DNA of 36,317 bases from positions 1-36,317 of IMG/VR virus record IMGVR_UViG_3300027607_000111; one strand, 5' to 3'. The notes under the pieces are model-generated. The model ran no database searches. It had not been told where the DNA came from and worked only from the letters and a program-made list of their open reading frames with translations. The first letter of the stretch is position 1. Each line of letters opens with the position of its first letter. This stretch comes from a virus. The translations under genes were made by a program, and so were the position numbers. Shown in pieces: positions 23,230-31,336 of the stretch.

Positions 23230-23383
23230 GTCATCCCGGACAATGAGCGGAGCGAATGTGATCCGGGATCCATCGGCCGAGCATCCGCGAGGCCAAAACA
23301 TAGAGCATCTATTGCACGTCGACCGGCGTGCGATGGATTCCGGCTGGAGTTTATCCCGGACGACGATCCGCGGCCGGAATGAC
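23230..23383 (+). repeat. GTCATCCCGGA-type element D
   Basis: This ~154-base element begins GTCATCCCGGACAATGAGCG and ends GGCCGGAATGAC. It ends five bases before the portal stop codon. It shares ATCTATTGCACG, CGTGCGATGGATTCC and flanks with A and B but has the longer right end that C also has. Confidence 0.85.
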
Positions 23384-23387
23384 AGGC

Positions 23388-25454
23388 TTATGTGTTGCTG
23401 CCCACCCGTACAATGATCTCGCGGGTAATACTGTCCCAATCCATGGAATCGTCGACGGCAACACCGCCGGCGGCGAGAACCGCCTTAATGTCTTGGGCAC
23501 GCAGATCGACAAAGGCGTCGAGATCCTGCCCTCGTGCCGTGGTGGCATCGTCCCGGGCAGCGGCCGTTTCGGTTTGCGCCAACTCGGCGAGCTTCACACC
23601 GGTCTCCGCCTGTAATTTTTTCTCCGCGAAAGCTTGCTTCAACATCAGTTCCATATTTTTCAGCTGCAGGCCTTGTGCCTTGAGCGCTTGGTCCTGTTGT
23701 TTCAGCTGAAGCTCCCAATCCGGTTGCGGTGGCATCTCCGGCATGGGTTCCGGGGCTGCGCTCAATTGTTCGGTCACCTGGTCGAACATTTCCTCCAATT
23801 GGCGTCCGATGGGAAAGCCGCGCACGCCGAATTTCAAAAGCTCAAATAAAAGCGGTGCTGCTTCCGGCGTTTGCTGGCCCGCCATAAAGGCATTGTCGAT
23901 AAAGCCACCCACGGCAGAAAGAAATTCCATGCGCGCTTGCTTTTCCGAACGCAGATCCGGGGCCACGGTGGCGTCGGTTTCCACAGACAGGCGGAAGGCC
24001 CGCATTTTATCGTTGCGCAACAGGGCAACCACCTCTTCCACCGGGATGCCCGCCACATTGGGGCTTTCTTCGTAATTGGAGATGTCGCGAATGGTTTCGG
24101 GCGAAAAGTGTTCCGCAATGATCTCCGCTTTGATGCGCAAGAGACCCCGGGCAAATTCCGCCATACGGGATTGGCGTTCTTCCAAACGCATGGAGGCGAA
24201 ATTGGATTTAAGCTGTTCGGCCGTTGCCGTGGCCGACGGCGCGGAATAGCCCCGCATAATATCGCTGAGACCGGTGATCTCATAAAGATCGGCCTTGACC
24301 CGCTCGCGTTGCTGCTGAAGCGAGATCAAAACCTGAATGATATTCTGAATGGGCAAAAAACTCATATGCCCGTCAAGACCGCCGGTCTGTTGAAAGGCCG
24401 GCCATTCATTGACCGGGATCATTTCGTTTTCATTGTCTTCCGACAGCAAGCGGCTCAGCTCCGGCAGCGCGCCGTTATAAGCCCCGTTCACTTTCACCGC
24501 CCGGGTGAGATGGGCGATGCGCACGGACAAATCATCAAGCTCCTTCGCCTGACTGGCATATTCATGATAGTCCGGGATCGGCACCAGAGACTCATTGGTG
24601 AGAGTCGCGTAAAGCGGTTTTGGGCATGGGAAGAAGTCCATGAGGCCTAACGGGTCTTGCACCACATCCAGAGGCCCGTCCCCATGATCCGGGCAAAGCC
24701 ACAGGACTCGGCCCTCCACCTTGTCCCAAATCTCATAGATCTTGATCCGGCCGAACAGCTCCGTGTTCTTTTGTAAGTCGCCATCGCTCGCCCCTTCCCG
24801 TTTGTGTTTGACGGGCAACTTGGCGACAATCTCCGGATCAAACCGTGCACGCGCCTGGGTCTTGGTCATGAAGGAAATGCGCGCCACCCACGGCACTTTG
24901 TCCCAGGACGGCACCATGGGATGGAGAAATTCTTTGCGCCCCACATAGTCAAAGGCCACATCTTCGGCGATCACCCGTTCGCCGGTGCCGGATTCCTCTT
25001 CGCCGCCGGTGGCAAGGTTTTCAAACACAGGCTTGTAGCGCACCCAGGCAACGCCCCGCCCGAACAGAAGAAAGTCGTCCCGCGCCCGGCGCATGACTTC
25101 GTCAAACGCGCCGTCGGCCAAGTCATATTTAACCGCCCGTTCCAATGTCTCCGCCGCTTTGCGCGCCAGCGGGTCGCGGTCGCGATATTTGCGCAAGACC
25201 TTGGGCTCCGGCGTGCGATTGTAAAGGGCAGGTTTCAGGGTTTCGATATTAGACCACAACACATTGAACTTCCGGTCGTGGAGCGAATTGTTTTCCGGTC
25301 GTTCATCCACATACCTTTTAAGGATCTTATCTCCCTGGTCGAACCAAGCACGCATGCCCTTTTCGGCAAGCTTGATCTCATCAAGCCAGCGTGCCACCAG
25401 CGCCTTGCCGTCGGTGCCATATTGCTCGGGCGTGTCTTGGGTAGATTGGATCAT
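23388..25454 (-). CDS. portal protein
   Basis: This 688-residue protein is a portal by position (after TerL) and pattern. Its N-terminal half has YVDERPENNSLHDRKFNVLW, SNIETLKPALYNRTPEPKV, FLLFGRGVAWVRYKP and NYEESPNVAGIP blocks common in podoviral portals, while the last ~120 residues are Gln/Ala-rich coiled helices (barrel/tunnel-extension) followed by AQDIKAVLAAGGV. The portal ring forms the DNA entry vertex. The length is at the long end of the family, as in P22-like portals. Its stop lies five bases from repeat element D. No functional residue is obviously missing. Confidence 0.88.
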   Translation of the reverse strand: MIQSTQDTPEQYGTDGKALVARWLDEIKLAEKGMRAWFDQGDKILKRYVDERPENNSLHDRKFNVLWSNIETLKPALYNRTPEPKVLRKYRDRDPLARKAAETLERAVKYDLADGAFDEVMRRARDDFLLFGRGVAWVRYKPVFENLATGGEEESGTGERVIAEDVAFDYVGRKEFLHPMVPSWDKVPWVARISFMTKTQARARFDPEIVAKLPVKHKREGASDGDLQKNTELFGRIKIYEIWDKVEGRVLWLCPDHGDGPLDVVQDPLGLMDFFPCPKPLYATLTNESLVPIPDYHEYASQAKELDDLSVRIAHLTRAVKVNGAYNGALPELSRLLSEDNENEMIPVNEWPAFQQTGGLDGHMSFLPIQNIIQVLISLQQQRERVKADLYEITGLSDIMRGYSAPSATATAEQLKSNFASMRLEERQSRMAEFARGLLRIKAEIIAEHFSPETIRDISNYEESPNVAGIPVEEVVALLRNDKMRAFRLSVETDATVAPDLRSEKQARMEFLSAVGGFIDNAFMAGQQTPEAAPLLFELLKFGVRGFPIGRQLEEMFDQVTEQLSAAPEPMPEMPPQPDWELQLKQQDQALKAQGLQLKNMELMLKQAFAEKKLQAETGVKLAELAQTETAAARDDATTARGQDLDAFVDLRAQDIKAVLAAGGVAVDDSMDWDSITREIIVRVGSNT

Positions 25455-25585
25455 TTCAGAGGTCTCAGAAATTTGTGAAAGGGTGTGAAACGTGTTGGTT
25501 ATGTCTTCGCCACATTCTCGGGGACTAAAGCCCTCATGAAACGGTGAATTGCGGGAAGACTGCGTCCATCGGTGACGGAAACGCC

Positions 25586-25882
25586 TTAACTTCGTCTCGC
25601 TGCCAATTGAATCCCCGGATCGAACGGGCGTACTTTCACCCCGTCATCGATCTTGATCAATCCGGGGGGCTTGCTCTTTCTGCCCCTTTGCAAGCCAGGG
25701 CCCTTGCGGCCCATCCAATTTTGCTGCGGGCCGCGCCGCCTTGCACGACGCGCGCTGGGCCCCTGACCCCGCAATCCTCTGGCCAAGCGTCCGCGCCGGG
25801 GCGAATGTCCGAACCGCCGCCCGCCCGCTCTGCCCAAACGAAAACCCGGCGCTTGCATCATTGCCTGCTCTAACAACCTCAT
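25586..25882 (-). CDS. Arg-rich small protein between TerL and portal
   Basis: This is an open frame of 98 residues beginning MRLLEQAMMQAPG whose ATG overlaps the TerL stop as TGATG. It is extremely basic and Gly/Pro-rich (for example LARGLRGQGPSARRARRRG), low in acidic residues, and ends in a mixed VRPFDPGIQLAARRS. It could be a nucleic-acid-binding head protein, or a spurious open frame in a GC-rich stretch; the coupled start is the best support. Bases 25455-25585 beyond it hold nothing I can assign. Confidence 0.42.
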   Translation of the reverse strand: MRLLEQAMMQAPGFRLGRAGGRRFGHSPRRGRLARGLRGQGPSARRARRRGPQQNWMGRKGPGLQRGRKSKPPGLIKIDDGVKVRPFDPGIQLAARRS

Positions 25883-27411
25883 CAGTACAGCCTTTCTTTG
25901 CGCTTCAATCCTTTTTCGTGGAGTTCCCACATGTCGTTCAAGGTGGCCCCGGCCAATCCTTGGGACAAGGTTTCTTTAGACGGTGGCGCAGCGGTCACCG
26001 GCCGGCTCATACAGGCATAGCGCCAATCGTCCGCCGCGTGATCTTCCGCTTCCGTATCCAAATCCTCTGCATTCACCTTGTCATGCTGTAGAATCGGCAA
26101 TGTACGAATGGAATCGGTACACGTCGCAAACGTATAGATCATCGGTCGGCCTAACTCGCCGATCAGGCGCGCGCGCAATTGATCCCAACCGCCCATCGCG
26201 CCGCCTCTTGCAATGCGCCGATTGTCAGCTTTACGAAACGTCAGGGGGCGGATCGATAAATCTTGAACGGCCATAGTTCTTGAGTGTTCAAACAAAGTCT
26301 CTGCAATCGACGGCCCACCGTCACTGGCAAAGGCGCTGGGGTCGAGCACTCCATAAGAGACCGCTTCACCCTTCTCCCGTGTGACAATGCCTTCGGCCAC
26401 TTCCTTGGCGGTCAGCTTCAATCCCACATTGGGCTTACCGCCGGCGTTGCCGTACCATTCCCGATAACGCACCAGCGCGCCTTTGGGCAGGATACGCCCC
26501 GTTTCGCGGAGCGCAAAATCCTCCGACGCCACGGCCCACCATCCGACCGAAAAAGGCTTGGCCGAGCCCCAATCCATGGACCGAAACCGTGCCCAATGAT
26601 CCGGTAGCGCAAAAGGTTTGACCACGTGGAGATGGGGCCGCCAACATTCAAAGAAAGCGCCTTCCACAATATCCCAATCGCCCGATAACCAAGCCCGCAC
26701 CAATTGACTAGATCCCGATTGATAGAGCCGGGCCACATAGCCGGGATCGGTCTCCAGTAATTTCGGATTGTCGTCGAGCCGTGCCGGAATAAACACCCGG
26801 CCGATCTGTGTCTCTTCGTTGGTGAACGGATTGGTGTAGGCCTCCGTCACCACTCTAAAACCGCGCGGGTCCGGATCAATGTAACGCTCCTTCACCCACA
26901 AATGTCCGGGCCCGCCTGGATTGCAGGTGGCGCGAAAACCGCACGGCACGCCGGCAGCCGAACGCAAGGTAGCTTTGAGTTTATTGACCGGGCTCGGATC
27001 CGGATAATTGGTCAGCTCCTCCACATAGACTCTCGTGTAATCGTGGCCTTGATAATCCTCCGCGTCCCGGTCCGACTGCAGATGACGAAATTTCAGTGTC
27101 GCCCCATTGGGGAACACCCAGGTCTTTTTTTGCTCGCCCCAGCGTGCGCCCAGTTTGGGGTAGAGCTCCTGGCTGCGGGCAATGGCTGCTTCCAGATGCG
27201 ACACGCTTTTGCGCATGAAAATGCCCTTCGCATGCGCCCCATAGGTTTGGGCATGAAGCGGCCAATCGCCACCGATACAAGCATCGGTTTTCCCGCCGCC
27301 GCGGGCGCCGCCATAAACCACTTCAAATACCGGACATTTGACAAAAGCTTCTTGGGGCCCGGGCTGCGGCGCCCAGATGATTATTGGAGCGTCTTGTACC
27401 GCGCTTGCCAT
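25882..27411 (-). CDS. terL: terminase large subunit
   Basis: This 509-residue protein is the packaging motor. Its ATPase part shows Walker A GGARGGGKTDA near residue 35 and Walker B RVYVEELTN near residue 125, followed by a coupling RATCNPGGPGH. The nuclease part has FRSMDWGSAKPFSVGWW, a middle GVLDPSAF and the C-terminal DHAADDWRYAC; these supply the metal-binding aspartates of the RNase H-like domain. Family Terminase_6/3-type. TerS overlaps it by 31 bases. All key residues I can identify are present. Confidence 0.93.
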   Translation of the reverse strand: MASAVQDAPIIIWAPQPGPQEAFVKCPVFEVVYGGARGGGKTDACIGGDWPLHAQTYGAHAKGIFMRKSVSHLEAAIARSQELYPKLGARWGEQKKTWVFPNGATLKFRHLQSDRDAEDYQGHDYTRVYVEELTNYPDPSPVNKLKATLRSAAGVPCGFRATCNPGGPGHLWVKERYIDPDPRGFRVVTEAYTNPFTNEETQIGRVFIPARLDDNPKLLETDPGYVARLYQSGSSQLVRAWLSGDWDIVEGAFFECWRPHLHVVKPFALPDHWARFRSMDWGSAKPFSVGWWAVASEDFALRETGRILPKGALVRYREWYGNAGGKPNVGLKLTAKEVAEGIVTREKGEAVSYGVLDPSAFASDGGPSIAETLFEHSRTMAVQDLSIRPLTFRKADNRRIARGGAMGGWDQLRARLIGELGRPMIYTFATCTDSIRTLPILQHDKVNAEDLDTEAEDHAADDWRYACMSRPVTAAPPSKETLSQGLAGATLNDMWELHEKGLKRKERLY

Positions 27412-27857
27412 TCTTCCACCGATTGTGACTCCGGTTCCGCCGATACAGCGTAGTGCACATGATCCACCTGATGCTGGTCCACAAACATGCCAAGATGCTT
27501 ACCGATGAGCTCCAGCGCCCGGGTCGCACCGGTGGCATTGAAGGTCCACATGTGATGGCCCGCCTCATCAGTACTGTGCACTTGCACGCCTCCCCGGCGC
27601 GTCATGACCGGCGACTTTTGCATGCAGCGTTCGGCGAGCTCGATCAGATTGCCCAGCACATAATCTTGGGTTAGCCGCAGGCGTTCCGCTCGTTCCTTTT
27701 GCGCCGCATCGATGGCGGCGGCGATCTCCGGCTGTTTGAGCAGGCGATAACTTTGGTCTTCCGCTGTTGAGCGCGCATAACCGGCCCGTAAAGCCGCCGC
27801 CGTTGCATTGAGGTCGATCAAATATTCGTCCACAAAGCGTCGCTGTCTTGGAGTCAT
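27381..27857 (-). CDS. terS: terminase small subunit
   Basis: This 158-residue DNA-recognition protein has the Terminase_2 N-terminal helix-turn-helix (TPRQRRFVDEYLIDLNATAA, ALRAGYA, RLLKQPEIAAAIDAA) and a helical oligomerisation part with GATRALELIGKHLGMF. It overlaps the large subunit and is the first packaging gene. Immediately upstream is repeat E with its terminator, so any promoter for packaging must lie in or before 27858-27874 or act by read-through; I see no clear promoter. Confidence 0.9.
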   Translation of the reverse strand: MTPRQRRFVDEYLIDLNATAAALRAGYARSTAEDQSYRLLKQPEIAAAIDAAQKERAERLRLTQDYVLGNLIELAERCMQKSPVMTRRGGVQVHSTDEAGHHMWTFNATGATRALELIGKHLGMFVDQHQVDHVHYAVSAEPESQSVEEWQARYKTLQ

Positions 27858-27874
27858 AGGGCTCTTTATCTCTC

Positions 27875-28123
27875 CATTGTCACCCTCAGGCTAGACTCGA
27901 GGGTCCACGGTAAAGGTTGCAGAATTGCTGTATCGGCAGAGATTGAACTACAAGCGCCAGCCACGGATCCTCGAAACAAATGCGTGGATGACACGGGTCT
28001 TCAAATGGAATGGCATACAAAAATGCCCCGGCCCTGCTCAGGCCGAGGCGCAATTCCGGTCATGTTTTTGAGCCTCTCACGAAAAGCCTTCCGTGTCGAT
28101 TGTGAAAATTCAAATCTTCACAG
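27875..28123 (+). repeat. boundary repeat E (~249 bp) flanking a two-gene cassette
   Basis: This segment aligns along its length with 29832-30079: CATTGTCA, CACGGTAAAGGTT, GATGACAC, CAAATGGAATGG, GCCGAGGCGCAATTCC, TCAGCCTC-like, CGTGTCGATTGTGAAAAT and TTCACAG, about three quarters identical. It contains a terminator at 28017-28051. The stop codon of the 28127 gene begins three bases after it. Confidence 0.85.
28017..28051 (-). terminator. terminator inside repeat E
   Basis: On the minus strand GCCTCGGCC-TGAGCAG-GGCCGGGGC followed by ATTTTTGTA forms a long hairpin with a T run. It follows the membrane-protein gene. The loop and stem are nearly the same as those of the 31685-31722 terminator. 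Confidence 0.8.
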
Positions 28124-28126
28124 AAA

Positions 28127-28726
28127 CTAGCGCCCAGGACGAGACGATAAGAACATGTTTCCAAATCGCTCTTGTCTGTAAAACATAACACCAACCGCAA
28201 CCGCTCCGGCATAATGAGCTAGCATTCGAGGGGTCATAGCATCGCTCCACGTGAATAAATCTGGCTTGTTCATCTCGTCCGTTACAAACCAAACCTCCAA
28301 GCCAAGCCAAGACGAAGCTGCCGCCAACGCCATGAGAAACGAAGACATTCCTAAATGCTGACTGATCTGGGATCGAAAGGGATAAACGATGATACTCAAA
28401 GGAAAAGCTAAGAGTGGGGCCAGGAGTACCATCGCAACAGCAAGCTCAATCAGCCCCTCAGAAAACTCTCTCTCAATGACGGCAAGTAGGAGATAGGTAA
28501 TAACAACGGAAACCATGTACATAGCTCCCATTGAAAAAGAGAATTCGAAAAACTTATTCCATTTTCGGCGGTATTCTGCACTGTCATACATTTTGCTGTA
28601 TGCCCTCGAAACGCTGCTAAGAACCGATTGAGCTACACAATTCTGGCCAAAGTATGATTGATCTTTGGCTGCATTTGGCAATAAAACCTTTTTTGGGAAG
28701 CTGATTAACACCTTAAAACACGACAA
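28127..28726 (-). CDS. polytopic membrane protein, second gene of a cassette
   Basis: This membrane protein has about four hydrophobic helices (around MVSVVITYLLLAV, VAMVLLAPLLAFPLSIIV, SSFLMALAAASSWLGLEVWF and LAHYAGAVAVGVMFY) after a basic, soluble N-terminal part. The longest frame begins with TTG at 28726 (199 residues); an ATG at 28591 (MYDSAEYRRKWN, 155 residues) is also possible and keeps all helices. I see no strong ribosome site for either. It directly follows the 352-residue cargo gene and ends at repeat E. Immunity or partner protein is a context guess. Codon use looks AT-richer than in the head genes. Confidence 0.55.
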   Translation of the reverse strand: MSCFKVLISFPKKVLLPNAAKDQSYFGQNCVAQSVLSSVSRAYSKMYDSAEYRRKWNKFFEFSFSMGAMYMVSVVITYLLLAVIEREFSEGLIELAVAMVLLAPLLAFPLSIIVYPFRSQISQHLGMSSFLMALAAASSWLGLEVWFVTDEMNKPDLFTWSDAMTPRMLAHYAGAVAVGVMFYRQERFGNMFLSSRPGR

Positions 28727-28758
28727 ATTAAGGCGATGGGAAGTTTCAAACTACGAAA

Positions 28759-29817
28759 CTACTGCATATCAAGCGGAACTTTTTTTGAACCATCTTTGGT
28801 TTCAATCTCAACCCGAATAGCTCTTGTCTCCGGATCGAAATTAACGTCAAATCCTGCACCTGAAGCATGAACGATCGCTGCCAGAGTCTCTTGCGGTAGC
28901 TGCCGCAGGCTAGTTCCATATTCCTTCAGTTGATCAGCAAGTCTGTTGAATGTTTCGATCGCCGCACTCTGGTGGCTCATGGTCATGTTAGCGATCGATC
29001 CGATACCTTTATACTCTAGTTGCCGTTGCCGGGCACGACGAGCAGCTTTAGTCGCCGCAAAAGTAGCTCCACGTGCACCTGCCCCAAGGACACCACCCAG
29101 CGCAAACCCTGAGGCACCGGACCCAATCATTCTTCCGGTCGCATAGGCTGGGTTCTTCTTGGCTTGATGAAGAACGAATTCGACCGCCTTACTGGGGTTT
29201 TCATTTGCCCATTCAAAACCGCGGTTTACCGCCCAATCGATGACTTTGGCCTGCGGATCTTCTTTCCACAACTTGATCTTATGGTTGATAAATGTAGGTA
29301 ACGACATCGCTCCACTTTTCGCACCCTCGCCAAATTTCAGAATATCAGGAACCAAGCTTGGCGAAGCCTTCCATTCAGGGTGATTGTCCGGATGTCCGAA
29401 TTCTTCAAATTCAAAGTCAGTGCGCCCACCCTCTCGATCAGCTGACGGACCGGCACCCTGCGCCATCTGAGAACGATCGTATGCCTCCTCTAAGGATTGC
29501 CGCAGCGACCTTACATTGCTGACGACAGGCTCTTCCACACTCTCTGAGTTGACCGGAGGCATTGGAGTCACAGACGCGGAAACTTCAGAATCCGTGTTCT
29601 CGGATTTCATATCCAAAGCTGGCTCAATTTTAAGTCCTTGAGAGGTTTCCTCCAGCCTCGCCGGTCCCGGCATAGGGAAAGCACTTGGCCGATGCATCTG
29701 TGTCCGCAATGCCAGACCGTGATTACGCCGCTCAAGCGCCATACGCTCAAGCTCTTCTGCCAGCAAATGAGGATATGACGGCGTCTGAGCGCCGTATGTT
29801 GGATGTTGTAGGATCAT
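28759..29817 (-). CDS. 352-residue cargo protein, first gene of a cassette
   Basis: This protein starts with a short disordered end and HLLAEELERMALERRNHG, then FPMPGP, which resembles the N-terminus of the 2992-3540 product (ELLAQELQRRG... FPLPPTP). A long low-complexity, Ser/Glu-rich part (about 60-140) follows, then a helical region, a Gly/Ala-rich hydrophobic stretch near residue 240 (GRMIGSGASGFALGGVLGAG), a basic KAARRARQRQ and a C-terminal domain of about 70 residues ending in IRVEIETKDGSKKVPLDM. The layout resembles a polymorphic toxin or effector with a glycine-zipper-like membrane segment. It sits between repeats F and E. The start uses GAGGCG inside or next to the end of repeat F. 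Confidence 0.55.
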   Translation of the reverse strand: MILQHPTYGAQTPSYPHLLAEELERMALERRNHGLALRTQMHRPSAFPMPGPARLEETSQGLKIEPALDMKSENTDSEVSASVTPMPPVNSESVEEPVVSNVRSLRQSLEEAYDRSQMAQGAGPSADREGGRTDFEFEEFGHPDNHPEWKASPSLVPDILKFGEGAKSGAMSLPTFINHKIKLWKEDPQAKVIDWAVNRGFEWANENPSKAVEFVLHQAKKNPAYATGRMIGSGASGFALGGVLGAGARGATFAATKAARRARQRQLEYKGIGSIANMTMSHQSAAIETFNRLADQLKEYGTSLRQLPQETLAAIVHASGAGFDVNFDPETRAIRVEIETKDGSKKVPLDMQ

Positions 29818-29831
29818 AAACGTTCACGCCT

Positions 29832-30079
29832 CATTGTCATCCTCGGGCTTGGCCCGAGGGGTCACGGTAAAGGTTAGCGGATTTCCCTCTCACCAGAACT
29901 GAACTGCAAATGCTCGTTATGGATCCTCGCAACACGTGCGAGGATGACACTGGTCGTCAAATGGAATGGAACACAAAAGCGCCCCGAATCTATTGGAGCC
30001 GAGGCGCAATTCCGATCATGATTTTCAGCCTCGCACAAAAATTTTTTCGTGTCGATTGTGAAAATTTGAATTTTCACAG
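29832..30079 (+). repeat. boundary repeat F (~248 bp) flanking a two-gene cassette
   Basis: This is the partner of repeat E in the same orientation, with the same order of blocks. Its terminator (near 29976-30007) is diverged. Bases 30080-30213 beyond it are the leader of the lipoprotein operon, without an obvious promoter to my eye. Confidence 0.85.
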
Positions 30080-30213
30080 GATTTGGGTAAGGCTCTCTAG
30101 CACCAAAGAAAACTGCGGGAACTTCTCTTCGCCATTTCATCTGTCTACAGATGTTACTCTCATAGCGAGAATATCATCCTATTTTCGCCATATTCTCATG
30201 TGAGGGTCTTCGT

Positions 30214-30867
30214 ATGAGGGCGTTGGTGGTCATATGTGTTTTGTGGCTTTCGAGTTGTGCAAGTTCCGCTTTAGGGCCGGCCATGACAGGCAAGCTCACC
30301 CCCCAGCTCGATTTTCATGACAACAAATTTCCCTTGCTGACTGTCGACTTTAACGGTGAGAGCTACAGTCTTGAGGGCTATCACATTAAGCCGGGCTTGC
30401 ATCAAGCAAGTCCGTTTGTAACTCACTTCAACGCGCTCCTGTTTTGGGATGATGTCAACTACACTTGCCGCGAAAAGGGCCAACAGCATTTGGTCTGCTT
30501 CGATGCCAAAGGCAGGAATTTCGGCAAATATGCCGAGTTAATTGTCAACGCAGGCCCAATGGTGGGCCTTGAAACGCGGCGCAAACCGCTCCTGACCAAT
30601 CAGATTGGAACACTTTCGCCTCAACTTCATCGTGTCAACGGCATCTTTCCATTCCTAACTGTCGAATTTCAGGGCGAGGAATACACTCTTGACGGCCTCT
30701 ATGCATCACCGGGGATAGATGACCTGGAAGCCTACCGAACCTATCAGCAAGCCGCCGCATTCATGGCGGATCGAAGTTTTTCATGCGACACAAATCATTC
30801 CTGGCATCTGACCTGTTTTAATCAAGAGGGCGAGAACATCACTAAGTATCTCAAAGCGAAATCATGA
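30214..30867 (+). CDS. lipoprotein with two copies of a ~90-residue domain
   Basis: This 217-residue protein has a lipoprotein signal with lipobox LSSC. The mature part holds two copies of a domain: residues about 20-108 and 115-215, each with LTVDFNGESYSLEGYH / LTVEFQGEEYTLDGLY, a two-Cys end (YTC...HLVCF; FSC...HLTCF) and a final G.N...KY. The strand order (gene product folding as a small beta barrel) resembles a reduced staphylococcal-nuclease-like domain, but this is a guess. GAGGG lies upstream of the ATG. It is followed by a second lipoprotein with one copy, overlapping by four bases. A surface role such as superinfection exclusion is inference. Confidence 0.72.
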   Translation: MRALVVICVLWLSSCASSALGPAMTGKLTPQLDFHDNKFPLLTVDFNGESYSLEGYHIKPGLHQASPFVTHFNALLFWDDVNYTCREKGQQHLVCFDAKGRNFGKYAELIVNAGPMVGLETRRKPLLTNQIGTLSPQLHRVNGIFPFLTVEFQGEEYTLDGLYASPGIDDLEAYRTYQQAAAFMADRSFSCDTNHSWHLTCFNQEGENITKYLKAKS

Positions 30868-31325
30868 AGAAGCTCGCCACAATGGGTGTTTTGCTTGCGG
30901 GTTGTGCCACCACACCGGAAAAAGTCGTACAGCCGGAATATTTGTTCGGACCGCCCTTTGGTCCAGCCATGACCGGCGAGATCACTCCATACTTCTACTT
31001 TCTTGATCGGAAGTTTCCTGTTTTCACCGTCGAATTTAACGGCCAGGAATATTCACTCGAGGGATACCATGAACCTCCAGGCCATGATCGAATGAAGTAC
31101 TTTTTTGCTTACCAGAATGCGCGTGATTTTCTACTAGGTAAGACGTTCACCTGTCACGAAACTTTTCCGTGGCATTTGGTATGCTTCAATAACAAGGGAG
31201 AAAACATGGCCCGATATCTAGAACCCAAACCTTTATCATCAGAATCAGTGGCACTGGGAGATCTTGAAAGGGAAGATCGCGACTACTTTGACACGCTTTT
31301 CTTCCTGGAACTTCCACAAATGTAA
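30864..31325 (+). CDS. lipoprotein with one copy of the same domain
   Basis: This 153-residue protein has lipobox LLAGC and one copy (residues about 33-125) of the domain repeated in the preceding gene: GPAMTGEITPYFYFLDRKFP, FTVEFNGQEYSLEGYH, FTC...HLVCFNNKGENMARYL. It ends with a charged tail of about 28 residues. Its ATG overlaps the preceding stop as ATGA, so the two are a translationally coupled pair likely created by tandem duplication. It reads tail-to-tail toward the 31337-31645 gene. The domain origin is uncertain. Confidence 0.72.
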   Translation: MKKLATMGVLLAGCATTPEKVVQPEYLFGPPFGPAMTGEITPYFYFLDRKFPVFTVEFNGQEYSLEGYHEPPGHDRMKYFFAYQNARDFLLGKTFTCHETFPWHLVCFNNKGENMARYLEPKPLSSESVALGDLEREDRDYFDTLFFLELPQM

Positions 31326-31336
31326 ATCCCGGGGAA

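Noticed and set aside
19995-23383. CRISPR array in the GTCATCCCGG repeats
   Set aside because: There are only four copies, of 132-155 bases, in both orientations and separated by genes, with no regular spacers.
22006-23383. Insertion sequence with own transposase
   Set aside because: The gene between C and D encodes a secreted protein with a signal peptide, not a transposase; no transposase-like frame is in the window.
23871-24650. Plus-strand open frame of 259 codons inside the portal region
   Set aside because: It is a shadow of the portal gene caused by GC-rich codon use.
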